51,665 nt of DNA from Candidatus Sysuiplasma acidicola (GTDB lineage: Archaea > Thermoplasmatota > Thermoplasmata > Sysuiplasmatales > Sysuiplasmataceae). The stretch spans positions 1-51,665 of the forward strand of contig JAHEAA010000015.1 in the NCBI GenBank assembly GCA_019721035.1, in the 5' to 3' direction. This document shows, in pieces, positions 25,056 to 33,405 of the stretch (the stretch's first letter is position 1; each line of letters starts with the position of its first letter). The notes below the pieces were generated by a model, which had not been told where the DNA came from, ran no database searches, and saw only the letters and a program-made list of their open reading frames with translations. A program made the translations under genes and the position numbers.

Positions 25056-25757
25056 TCAGAATACTTCCGAGCCGGAATGCACCACTATGCCATCTCTGGT
25101 TATGCTGTATGGCTTGATCCTTCTTGAATGCCCGACGCCGCGCATTTTCACAATCCTTATAGTCAGCTGCTGTTCCGAGGCGTCCTTGGACTCGACGCTC
25201 TGCAGGAGTATCACGCCGTCGACCGTATATTCCACCATCCCGTCTCTGGATGATACGGGATGATTTTCATTGACCTCTGAGGTGAGCAATGCTCCTGCGC
25301 CGCTTTCCCTGATGAGGTTGCAGAGTGTGAACAGTCCTGCCCGCTTCTCCGCATCGCTATCATAAAGCATCGTGAGAAGTGATACGGAGTCCAGGACGAC
25401 TCTCTTTGCACCGAAATTCCTGATAAATTCAGGGAATTCGCTCTTGATTCGCTCTATAGATGTCCTGGTGTTGTACGGCTCCAGCCGAACGAGCGAGAGG
25501 CGTCCCTCGCTGATGTGGGTGGAGAGATCCCATCCGTACGAACCCGCATTCTTGAGTATTGACTGTTCATCCTCTTCGAGCGAAATGAATATGCACTTTT
25601 CGCCGGAATTGAGTCCCTTCAGCAGATATTGAAGAGCAAGCGTTGTTTTCCCCGTTCCGAAAGAACCGAGAACCGCCGTTATGGAGTTTGCAGGGAGCCC
25701 TCCGCCGAGCATTTCGTCCAGGCCGTCAATGCCAGTTGCTTCCACAGCCCCTTGCAT
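25056..25757 (-). CDS. KaiC/RadA-like ATPase with intact Walker A
   Basis: 233-residue RecA-superfamily ATPase of the KaiC type (single domain). The start EATGIDGLDEMLGGGLP is the KaiC signature. The Walker A GSFGTGKTT lies at 31-39, and a KaiC-type CIFISLEEDEQSIL follows. The Walker B is in RVVLDSVSLLTMLYD. The Arg-rich RIVKMRGVGHSRRIKPYSI near the end is the usual KaiC-family terminal block. Its ATG overlaps the upstream stop as TGATG at 25757, so it is coupled to the degenerate paralogue. The frame remains open to 25916 inside that gene, which I discount. Such proteins often act in signalling or as partners of other proteins. Confidence 0.88.
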   Translation of the reverse strand: MQGAVEATGIDGLDEMLGGGLPANSITAVLGSFGTGKTTLALQYLLKGLNSGEKCIFISLEEDEQSILKNAGSYGWDLSTHISEGRLSLVRLEPYNTRTSIERIKSEFPEFIRNFGAKRVVLDSVSLLTMLYDSDAEKRAGLFTLCNLIRESGAGALLTSEVNENHPVSSRDGMVEYTVDGVILLQSVESKDASEQQLTIRIVKMRGVGHSRRIKPYSITRDGIVVHSGSEVF

Positions 25758-26596
25758 CAAATCCTCTCCGCATCTATGACGACAAGACCGCTCTGGGATG
25801 TCAGTGTTGTGGCAAACCTCGCTATTCGCTGTTCGTCCAGGTGAGGCATCAGGCTCACAAATTTTGATATGTATATGTAACGCTGTCTCTTGCTGCTGTT
25901 GCTGTTTCTGCTCCATTCAAAGACCAGCACGCCGTCGACGCTGTCTATGATCATCTGCTCCTTTCTCTTCTCCAGTATCCCCTCAGTCAGCAGTATGTAT
26001 ATCACGCCCTTCCATTTCTTTGCCATCCTCTGCATGCCACGCAGCATTGCCACGATGTCCATTATGTCCAGACTCTCAGTGAGAAAAAGGTCAGTGAGCG
26101 AATCGATTATTATGAAGGCGCCGTCTGCCTCCCGGTCCATGAAATCGACCAACGAATCGATCAGCCCTTTTCCCCTCTTTCTGAGCAGCCCGCCGTCATT
26201 GCCTATCCAGCTTGCCGGAACGACGGATTTTTCGAAATAATACTCTGAAAAGTCAGTGAATTTAACGTTCTTCTCGAATGCGTCGTGGAACTCATCGTTG
26301 AACGAAAAAAGTATCTCCTGCAGTATCTCTTCCTTCGGCTTGAAGAACGTGACGTAGTGCATCTTCAGAGGGAGTTTCCCCTGTGCGGCCTTGTCACCCA
26401 TGAGATAGCGGATGGAATCCGGCCTCTCCAAAGCAAGCGAAATTTTGGAAGCCGACGTGTAAGCGAATTCCACGAAACCACTCCCCACGTCGCCAAGTAG
26501 CAGTACTACCGATCCCGGAGGAAGCCCGCCATCAAGAATAGAGTCAAAATCTGAAACACCTGTCGGTATCCTTGCACTTCGCGCATCCAATCCCAT
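25757..26596 (-). CDS. KaiC-like protein with degenerate Walker A
   Basis: 279 residues with the KaiC N-terminal pattern IPTGVSDFDSILDGGLPPGSVVLLLGDVGSG at 11-40. The P-loop reads GDVGSGFVE instead of GxxGxGKT/S, so the lysine and hydroxyl residue that bind phosphate are missing. A Walker-B-like GAFIIIDSLTDLF is present, and the rest of the RecA fold is recognisable. An insertion around residues 75-140 (LMGDKAAQGKLPLKMHYVTFFKPKEE onward) is larger than in its partner. It is probably unable to hydrolyse ATP, and may form a mixed complex with the active paralogue. Leaderless-type promoter at about 26622-26632; divergent from the giant repeat protein. Confidence 0.8.
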   Translation of the reverse strand: MGLDARSARIPTGVSDFDSILDGGLPPGSVVLLLGDVGSGFVEFAYTSASKISLALERPDSIRYLMGDKAAQGKLPLKMHYVTFFKPKEEILQEILFSFNDEFHDAFEKNVKFTDFSEYYFEKSVVPASWIGNDGGLLRKRGKGLIDSLVDFMDREADGAFIIIDSLTDLFLTESLDIMDIVAMLRGMQRMAKKWKGVIYILLTEGILEKRKEQMIIDSVDGVLVFEWSRNSNSSKRQRYIYISKFVSLMPHLDEQRIARFATTLTSQSGLVVIDAERI

Positions 26597-26620
26597 GTCC
26601 GATGCATTGTTTTACCTGTG

Positions 26621-26632
26621 ATTAAATGTTGC
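26621..26632 (-). promoter_or_regulatory. TATA-like box for the KaiC-like operon
   Basis: catttaatcac on the minus strand, centred about 30 nt before the ATG at 26596. It gives a leaderless arrangement for the four-gene operon running to 23396. Confidence 0.5.
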
Positions 26633-26718
26633 TATGGGGTCGGCGGCGTGCCGGTCCCAGTATCGTGGCGCTCATGCGCTGAGGAACATAAAAATCATGG
26701 GGAGAAACTATGTCATTA

Positions 26719-26730
26719 TGTTTATACATA
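26719..26730 (+). promoter_or_regulatory. TATA-like box for the giant repeat protein
   Basis: tgtttatacata, centred near 26725, predicts transcription from about 26750. The mRNA would carry about 65 nt of leader before the ATG at 26818. Confidence 0.45.
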
Positions 26731-26753
26731 ATGAGATGAACTCCTCCAGCAAT

Positions 26754-26765
26754 TACCTTAAGGTA
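26754..26765. promoter_or_regulatory. 12-bp perfect palindrome at the predicted start of transcription
   Basis: TACCTTAAGGTA reads identically on both strands and sits about 30 bp after the TATA-like box of the giant gene, where a repressor could block initiation. No protein is known to bind it. Confidence 0.3.
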
Positions 26766-26817
26766 TGGTCAGATTCGTCATGGTGGTTTGCTCGTGACTG
26801 GAAATTACTTCGGCAAT

Positions 26818-29800
26818 ATGAAACTCGGCAAACAGCTCACTGAGAAGGCCAGAGAAATTGCCCAGGAGAAGGAGGAAGCGGAGGCGAAGGTAGCGGAACT
26901 CGATGAGTATGCCTCTATCTGTCTCAGACTCGGTTTCAACTCGGTCAAATTCAATGAACTTTCAAAGAGTGCGAGGGAAAAGCTCCAGGCAATGGATTGC
27001 CGCGGATGCATTTCCGATGCATCTCTCGCAATTTCAACTCTCATCGATGAGCTGAATCATATGTTCCGTTCAAGAATCGATTCCACGGTAAAGATTCTCG
27101 ATTTTCTTGGATCTAAAGGATCGAACGTTGATCATCTGAGTGGTAATCTGAAAGATGTCCGCTCATTGCTGGAAGAGGGTAAATTCGAGAAGGCAGATGC
27201 ACTGTTGACCGAAGTCTGGTCGCGCGAAGAAAAGAACATATCGGAACTCTACTCGGTGGAGTTCTCAAAGGTGCAGAGAACGATGGTTGAGGCTAAATCG
27301 CACGGCATGAACCTCGAAGGTGTTGACACACTGCTCACCGGCGCCAGGAACGAGATGACCTCAAACAATTTTGAGAATGCATTCAGGCTGCTTGACGAAG
27401 CTGCCGCGTCAATCGTTTCGAAATTCAGGGGAAACACCGAAGCTCAGATGCAGTCGATCTCCTCAAAAATCGAAATATCAAGGCAATTCGGGCTCGGCAC
27501 ATCATCTCACAAGGAGAGACTCGATCAGATAAAAGCGCTGCCAGCCGAGAAGAGATTCGGCGAAATCCAGTCTCTTCTGTCCTCGCTCAACAGGGACATT
27601 GATCACAGGCTAAGGAGAGCGTTCGAAGTCAACATAAAGACGGTGCGCTCGGACATGCTCAACAAGATGCTCCCTCCAAGCGTAATCGGCACTGCTTCTT
27701 TTCATCTGAAACAGGCAGAGCAGATGCTGTCTGAGAACGACTTTGAAAAAGCATATACGACACTCAAACAGGTGGAGGGGGAGCTGGAAAAGGCAAAATA
27801 CGATTTCATCGCACGCATACTGCTCAACGGCAAGAAATACATTTCAGATGCAATCAGAAGCGGAGCCGATATTACCTCCGTCAATGAACAGATTAAACAG
27901 GTCAGGGAGCTGATGAAGAGGCGCCGGTTTGACGACGCAGTCAAAACGGCTGAACTCGCAAACGATGAGGCAAGGAAGCTCTCGGAGCAGGTCATGCAAG
28001 CGTCGGAGCTTATGAAGACCATAGAGACGGAATATGCAATAGTCTCTGCGCGGATAGCCAATTCCGTGGATATGAGCATAAAGTATGCTGACGCAAAGCG
28101 CAGGTATGAGCAGAAAGATTTCCAGGGCTTCGTCAACGAGGCCAACCTTCTGGTTTCGGAAATGCATGCGATGCTGGAGACATTTTCGACGAGCCAGATC
28201 GATGGACTCGACAGAAAGATTTCTGCGCTGGAATACCTGGGCGCGGAAACGCTCGAGCTCAACAAGCTTCTTGAAAATGCCATCTCACTCGTTAAGAACC
28301 GGGAATATAACCGGTGCCTGGGTATCACTGTCAAAATGGAGGAAGAGGTCGACCGGGCACTCCTTCAGCTGAATACATCGTGGATGAAAAAGGCAAAGGA
28401 AGCAGCTGCTGCTGCATCAGGAAACAGGAGAGAGCGACTCGAAAAACTGATGTTTAACGCAAACGGCCTTGAGGAAAAGGAAGAGTATTACAGATCTGCG
28501 TGCATCGCTAAGGACGTCGTAGACTGGTCGAGCAACGGCGATGTGTACAGAGTAAACTCGCTTGTTCAGCGGACGAGGCGGCTGATGTCAATTGTTCCGT
28601 CTGTTTCCAGTGGCGTCGTCGCAAGCATGATAGAAGGAGCCGAAAGAAACCTCGCCATTGACGTTGAATCTGCGCTGAAATCGGCAGGAGAGGCCCACGA
28701 TATAATGTACGGTCTGCTCACCGATTACTTCACAAACGAAATGTCTGAACTGATGGGCATGGTCTCCGCATCAAGGCGTAAGAAGGTGGAGATCGGGTAC
28801 GGGTATAATCTCATAGGAAGAGCGCGTGCTGCGTTAAAATTTGAGGACTTCGAGACTGCTACAAAGATGGTCTCAATCGCCAGGGAGGAAATACACTCGA
28901 AGCTCAAACGTGTCGAAGAGATCGAGGCCGGCCTCGAAAGGGCCGAGAAACTGTTCGCGGAAGGAAGGCAGACAGGCAATAATCTGCAGGACGTGGAGGA
29001 ACTCATATCCGCTGCCAGATCCTCCATCAAACACTATGACTATGCTACTGCGGGCAGGATGGTCCTGGAGATACAGGAGAAGCTGGAAAAAGCACTAGCA
29101 CCGAATCTTGCCGCCAGGGAGATACTGGCAATGAAATCTCTCCTCCAGCTCGCCGGAACGCTGTCCCTCGATACGACAGACTTCGAATCGATGAAGAACG
29201 ATGCAGTGGCACTCATGCGCGAGCGCGATCACTACAATGCACTACTCCTTTCGAGGAAGGTGGTCAGTGATATCGAGGCAGTTGTTCAGAACGCCATAGA
29301 CAGCGCGATAAAAGCCATCGGGGCCGACAGCACAAGGGCTGAGATGGATGGTATCGACGTCAAACTCGTGGAATCAAGGCTCGAGAAGGCCAGGGAATTA
29401 CTTGCGCAGAAACGTTATGAGCAGTCGTTCAACAGTCTGAGTCTTGCAGACAAGGAACTTGACTTTTCAAGGAATACGGTTGCAGAGTCTGCCGTGGCCA
29501 TGCGCACTGCGGAGGAGTTTGTTGAGCATATGGACGAACTTGGCATCATAGAGAGTTCTGCGATAAGCATGTTGAGACAGTCCAGATCGCTCCTGAACAA
29601 CGAACAGCATCTACTCGCTCTCCAGACAGCGCAGAAATGCATCGAAATATGTGCCGAAATGCTGAGGGCGAAGGGTCCGCAGATGCTTATGCGCTACGCG
29701 GAGACTTTAATGCCCATTGTGCCTGATGAAGACATGGAAGGCGCGAAGGAGAACATACAGGCACTGAAGCCTATCCTTGCGGCCGGTAAGCCGGAAGGCG

Positions 29801-31191
29801 CGTCAAGACTGCTATCCATCAAGGAATACTGCGACAAGGTAAAGCTGCAGGAAGAAATGTCGAAGAGAACGCTGGAAGTCACGGCATCGAAAGTGGATTC
29901 CGTGCGCCAGCAGGGCGTCGACACATCCACACTTGATGCGGAAATCGATGACATGAAGAAGCTGCTAGAGTCAAGAAGATACCGCGAGGTAATCGAGAAG
30001 GGTCTTCGCATCGAGCAGATTATGGATGAGCTCCAGTCAGACAGCAAGAGGGCAGGGGAGAAGGCTGCCGCGCTCGAACAGAAGCTCAACTCTTATGAGG
30101 AGATCGGTGTCCAGGTCAGGGAATGCAGGGAGATGGCGGCAGGAATCGCAGAGGCCATGTCTGCCGGCAAACCGGTTGAGGCACTCACGCTCATTGCAGC
30201 CTGCGACAGGAAGGCGGAAGAGGCGATCAACAGCACGTGCCTTTCAACACTCAATGCCTTGGAGAAGGCGGGAAGAGCTGCGGACGAACTAGGTTTGGAA
30301 TTCAGGCAGGGCATCACGGAACAGTCGAAGGAGGCAATGATGGAAGGACGACTTTTCGATTCGCTCTCTCTGAGCTTCAACGGTCTCAAGGATCTGTCGT
30401 TTGTCATACTGGAAACGCTGCAGGCTGCCTTCAACAGAGGACTGGAGGGGATCGACTATCCTGAGGCTCTTCGAACTGCCGCAATGAACCGGCTGGATGA
30501 ACTCATTTCAGACCAGCGGTATGACGCGGCGATGGCATATCTCAGGGAAGTCAGGGAACAGGCATCCAGAAAGGCCGTGACAGCAGCTGCACTCGCGCCG
30601 CTACAGTCTGAGTATCAGTCTCTTTCACAGATCCTGCGCGGTGCCGGCATTAACATGCGCGCATTCGAGAGCAAATTCAATACACTGTTCTCCGATATGC
30701 CGGAAAATGCGCCTGCGACTGCAGCACAGCTTATCGACGATATGAAGAAGCTTCGGAACAGTATGCTTCCATCATTTTCGGTTGAAGAAATCAGGGGAAG
30801 CGCATCACCCATGATCGCTGTGCGCAACAGGGGTCGTGCGGTCGCTCTCGGCGTATCCATTGAAGTGAAAGGTCAGTCGTTCAGCATGAACGATGAGGTT
30901 GGCAATATGAAACCCGGTCAGGAAAGGCATCTGAATATCTCGCCGTCCGCGACCGGAGATGTGAAGGTGAGCGTTAAGGCCCGCAGTCTCGTAGACAGTG
31001 AGGAACATGTGTACAGCAGACTCTTCAGGGTGGAAGGCTCATCGATAGTGAGGGTGAGGATTTGTGCGCACTGCAGGGGCAGATTGCGTGAGGGAGTGCA
31101 GACCTACAATTGTAACTGCGGTAGAGAATACCACATCCCCTGCTCCTCAAGGCTCAAGGCATGCGAATGCGGCCTTCCGATAGGCGCTTAA
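26818..31191 (+). CDS. Giant helical-repeat protein with C-terminal beta domain and RING/PHD-like zinc cluster
   Basis: About 1457 residues (counted from the ATG at 26818; the frame is open to a TTG at 26788). Almost all of it is helical repeat. A unit of about 62 residues contains a pivot of the form (K/R/N)(F/Y)xxA, seen near residues 61, 123, 185, 247, 309, 371, 435, 497, 557, 616, 678, 742, 805, 867, 931, 992, 1055, 1119, 1180, 1235 and perhaps 1295. Examples are EEGKFEKADALL, SENDFEKAYTTL, KFEDFETATKMV and ESRRYREVIEKG. Many units also have a Gly-plus-polar turn before the next helix. A beta-rich, CARDB/Ig-like segment spans about 1325-1410. The last 45 residues hold a zinc-type cluster: Cys 1416, 1419, 1432, 1434, His 1439, Cys 1442, 1449, 1451. 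There is no signal peptide or membrane span, so it should be cytoplasmic. It is divergent from two KaiC-like genes. No described family recognised; it could be a scaffold. Confidence 0.85.
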   Translation: MKLGKQLTEKAREIAQEKEEAEAKVAELDEYASICLRLGFNSVKFNELSKSAREKLQAMDCRGCISDASLAISTLIDELNHMFRSRIDSTVKILDFLGSKGSNVDHLSGNLKDVRSLLEEGKFEKADALLTEVWSREEKNISELYSVEFSKVQRTMVEAKSHGMNLEGVDTLLTGARNEMTSNNFENAFRLLDEAAASIVSKFRGNTEAQMQSISSKIEISRQFGLGTSSHKERLDQIKALPAEKRFGEIQSLLSSLNRDIDHRLRRAFEVNIKTVRSDMLNKMLPPSVIGTASFHLKQAEQMLSENDFEKAYTTLKQVEGELEKAKYDFIARILLNGKKYISDAIRSGADITSVNEQIKQVRELMKRRRFDDAVKTAELANDEARKLSEQVMQASELMKTIETEYAIVSARIANSVDMSIKYADAKRRYEQKDFQGFVNEANLLVSEMHAMLETFSTSQIDGLDRKISALEYLGAETLELNKLLENAISLVKNREYNRCLGITVKMEEEVDRALLQLNTSWMKKAKEAAAAASGNRRERLEKLMFNANGLEEKEEYYRSACIAKDVVDWSSNGDVYRVNSLVQRTRRLMSIVPSVSSGVVASMIEGAERNLAIDVESALKSAGEAHDIMYGLLTDYFTNEMSELMGMVSASRRKKVEIGYGYNLIGRARAALKFEDFETATKMVSIAREEIHSKLKRVEEIEAGLERAEKLFAEGRQTGNNLQDVEELISAARSSIKHYDYATAGRMVLEIQEKLEKALAPNLAAREILAMKSLLQLAGTLSLDTTDFESMKNDAVALMRERDHYNALLLSRKVVSDIEAVVQNAIDSAIKAIGADSTRAEMDGIDVKLVESRLEKARELLAQKRYEQSFNSLSLADKELDFSRNTVAESAVAMRTAEEFVEHMDELGIIESSAISMLRQSRSLLNNEQHLLALQTAQKCIEICAEMLRAKGPQMLMRYAETLMPIVPDEDMEGAKENIQALKPILAAGKPEGASRLLSIKEYCDKVKLQEEMSKRTLEVTASKVDSVRQQGVDTSTLDAEIDDMKKLLESRRYREVIEKGLRIEQIMDELQSDSKRAGEKAAALEQKLNSYEEIGVQVRECREMAAGIAEAMSAGKPVEALTLIAACDRKAEEAINSTCLSTLNALEKAGRAADELGLEFRQGITEQSKEAMMEGRLFDSLSLSFNGLKDLSFVILETLQAAFNRGLEGIDYPEALRTAAMNRLDELISDQRYDAAMAYLREVREQASRKAVTAAALAPLQSEYQSLSQILRGAGINMRAFESKFNTLFSDMPENAPATAAQLIDDMKKLRNSMLPSFSVEEIRGSASPMIAVRNRGRAVALGVSIEVKGQSFSMNDEVGNMKPGQERHLNISPSATGDVKVSVKARSLVDSEEHVYSRLFRVEGSSIVRVRICAHCRGRLREGVQTYNCNCGREYHIPCSSRLKACECGLPIGA

Positions 31192-31234
31192 GCTTACCGC
31201 CATGAGCAGATTGCGAATGTAGCCGGAGCGTTTG

Positions 31235-31774
31235 CTACACATCAGCCGAATAAAGAGGATGAACATCCGACATCCTCTTCCATATTGCTTCAAGATCTCC
31301 TCTCTTTATGCCCTTCATCATCTCTCTGGCCATCTGCAGGCTCTTTCGCTCCTCTTTCGTGTAATCGGCCGGAACGCGTCCGAACGTTCTGTACGAAACT
31401 TTATGGCCGAGCATGAATGAAAACAGGTACCTGGATCTGTTGATGTGATACGGGCTGGTTACAACGATCACATTGTCGTATTCCAACCCTTCGAGCAGAG
31501 ACGAGCAGAAGAATGCATTGCCGATTGTGTCAAGACTCCTGTTTTCGAGTACAGAAGGTATGGCAGCATCCGGGAACATTTCCTCATAGACACGGTGCAT
31601 CACTGAAGCTTCGCTGAACGTTCCCGCCGTCCTTCCTCCGGAGAACATGAGCACGTACCTCTCCTTCGCCGTTCCTTTTGCCGCCTCCACTCCGCATCTG
31701 ACGCGCTTTACCATCTCAGGCGTTGGTCTGTCTCCATCCGGCCTGCATCCTAAAACTACCACTACGGTGAACAT
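31235..31774 (-). CDS. DUF218 (YdcF/ElyC-like) protein
   Basis: 179 residues with the DUF218 pattern. VVVVLGCRPDGDRPTPEMVKR starts the fold. ERYVLMFSGGRTAGTFSEASVM and VLENRSLDTIGNAFF give the central acidic-Arg core. NVIVVTSPYHINRSRYLF is the hallmark region with the conserved His-Arg. Bacterial members (ElyC, SanA, YdcF) act on envelope carriers or bind SAM; the archaeal role is unknown. It has no membrane span. A TATA-like caataatatttt near 31802-31813 on the minus strand lies about 35 nt before the ATG. The gene is convergent with the giant repeat gene. Confidence 0.85.
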   Translation of the reverse strand: MFTVVVVLGCRPDGDRPTPEMVKRVRCGVEAAKGTAKERYVLMFSGGRTAGTFSEASVMHRVYEEMFPDAAIPSVLENRSLDTIGNAFFCSSLLEGLEYDNVIVVTSPYHINRSRYLFSFMLGHKVSYRTFGRVPADYTKEERKSLQMAREMMKGIKRGDLEAIWKRMSDVHPLYSADV

Positions 31775-31830
31775 TGTGTTCCGTGACGTTCACGTTGTAG
31801 AAAATATTATTGAGGCGCATCTTCGAGCGC

Positions 31831-32430
31831 TCATCGCACATACTGCGGAGGCGTCTTCAGAAGCTCCGCCACCCTCTTGTTCATTTCAGAAATAAAATGC
31901 TCGTCCTTGATGGACTCCAGATTTATTTCAAGATTCTCATAGGCGCCCTTGAGCGCCGCTTCGGCCATTATGCTTCCGACTAGTGCATCTGAACGGCTGT
32001 TTCTGTTCCCGTATTCAACCATGAAGTTCGCCATTTCCTCGAGCTCCGCGCATAAGTTCATAACCTCCAGCGGTACCTCCGTCGCCCTCTTCAGCGCCGT
32101 CTGGATCCTTTCGAATCGCTTGAGCTTCTGCAGTTCCGTCTCTCTTGGCAGCGAAAGCGCTTTCATGACTGCCTCAAAGCTTCTTGCATCTGCATCCGCG
32201 AGTCTGAGCAGCATCCTGCTTATGCGTTCTCCTCTCTTCCTGATGCCCGCGACCTGCCCCTGGACGCCCGCATACGCCTGTTTGCCGATCGTCAGATTGC
32301 AGTCCATTACTATGAGCGCTGCAGCAGTGGCGCCGATTATCGCGGAAGCGGAGCCGCCGCCGGGTGTGGGCGCGGACGACGCAAGCTCTTTGATGAATTC
32401 AGAGATCTTTTTGTCGGAGTACGAAGTCAT
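31831..32430 (-). CDS. Formimidoyltetrahydrofolate cyclodeaminase
   Basis: Helical enzyme of 199 residues releasing ammonia from 5-formimidoyl-tetrahydrofolate to give 5,10-methenyl-THF, the final step after formimino transfer in histidine breakdown. The family start ISEFIKELASSAPTPGGGSASAIIGATAAAL is typical (APTPGGGSASA is the substrate-site loop). ADADARSFEAVMKALSLPRETE and AELEEMANFMVEYGNRNSRSDALVGSIMAEAALKGAYENLEINL complete it. Its ATG overlaps the stop of the glutamate formimidoyltransferase gene by 4 nt. In animals the two activities are fused as FTCD; here they are separate, coupled genes. Confidence 0.92.
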   Translation of the reverse strand: MTSYSDKKISEFIKELASSAPTPGGGSASAIIGATAAALIVMDCNLTIGKQAYAGVQGQVAGIRKRGERISRMLLRLADADARSFEAVMKALSLPRETELQKLKRFERIQTALKRATEVPLEVMNLCAELEEMANFMVEYGNRNSRSDALVGSIMAEAALKGAYENLEINLESIKDEHFISEMNKRVAELLKTPPQYVR

Positions 32431-33350
32431 TTCCGCCCTCCTTCTGTCATGATATCAAGCAGCCTGGACTCTATCACCTGATTTGAATCAAACTCCATCA
32501 GCTTAAGTTTTTGCACTCCAATCTGTATGAATTCAGAGGCCGGAACCATTCCCACGACTTCACTCCCGGCCACTGTAACGCCTTCCAGCGTCGCCTCTTC
32601 CGCCACGCGTGCGTAAACCTCGCTCATTCCAGTCTTTGAAAGGTCCGTCAGGTTGATTGATACCTGTGCCATGTCTTTCTCCTTTATCAGGAAACCGAGT
32701 GCCTTGACCCCCGGCAGTCCTCCATCTCTCTCCCTAATCTTTTTCGCTATTCTCTTCGCCACCGAAACGTCCGGAGTATTGAGGTATATGTTATAGGCAA
32801 CCAGGAGCGGCCTTGCGCCCACGACAGTCGCACCTGCAGTCGGATGAAGTGCGGGTCCGCCGAAATCCGGTTTTCTCCCGGCGTCCATAAGAACCGCTTC
32901 TTTGAGTCCCTCATATTCGCCTTTCCTGATGTCGGAAAGATTCTTACGTTCCGGTCTTCTGGCAGAGCGCTCATAGAGATATGTGGGTATTCCCAGCTCG
33001 TCCGATATCCTTTTCGCTATTTCCACAGAGAGAGCCACACATTCCTCCATGCTTGTTCCTGCAAGGGGTATGAGCGGCACCACATCTGTCGCTCCTATTC
33101 TGGGATGCTCCCCTTTGTGCCTGTTCATGTCAATGAGTTCGGAAGCCTTTCTGGCGGCTGCAAACGCGGCCTCCGCGACGGGTGAGGGCGTGCCTGCGAA
33201 TGTGAGCACACTCCTGTTGTGTGATGCGTCCAGCTCGGAGCCTAGAAACATGATGCCTTCGATGCTCCTGACAGCATCGCATATCTGCTTCACGATGCCG
33301 GCGTCTCTGCCTTCGCTGAAATTCGGAACACACTCTATCAGTTTGGCCAA
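32427..33350 (-). CDS. ftcD: Glutamate formimidoyltransferase
   Basis: Transfers the formimino group from N-formimino-L-glutamate to tetrahydrofolate, releasing glutamate. The family start LIECVPNFSEGRD and ASHNRSVLTFAG are hallmarks, followed by HKGEHPRIGATDVVPLIPL and SDELGIPTYLYERSARRPERKNLSDIR. KPDFGGPALHPTAGATVVGARPLLVAYNIYLNT matches the C-terminal subdomain. The start is a TTG at 33350. At 307 aa it is the monofunctional form. It runs with the cyclodeaminase downstream (4-nt overlap), and lies 55 nt after the Mrp ATPase gene, likely in one operon. Confidence 0.94.
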   Translation of the reverse strand: MAKLIECVPNFSEGRDAGIVKQICDAVRSIEGIMFLGSELDASHNRSVLTFAGTPSPVAEAAFAAARKASELIDMNRHKGEHPRIGATDVVPLIPLAGTSMEECVALSVEIAKRISDELGIPTYLYERSARRPERKNLSDIRKGEYEGLKEAVLMDAGRKPDFGGPALHPTAGATVVGARPLLVAYNIYLNTPDVSVAKRIAKKIRERDGGLPGVKALGFLIKEKDMAQVSINLTDLSKTGMSEVYARVAEEATLEGVTVAGSEVVGMVPASEFIQIGVQKLKLMEFDSNQVIESRLLDIMTEGGRK

Positions 33351-33405
33351 TTGAGCACCTTTCCGCTCCTCACGCCCTGAAACGAGCTTTCCCTCTCCGT
33401 TATCG

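Noticed and set aside
25757-25916. N-terminal extension of the KaiC-like ATPase up to 25916
   Set aside because: The Gln/His-rich extension lies wholly inside the upstream gene, and the ATG at 25757 begins directly before the KaiC signature.
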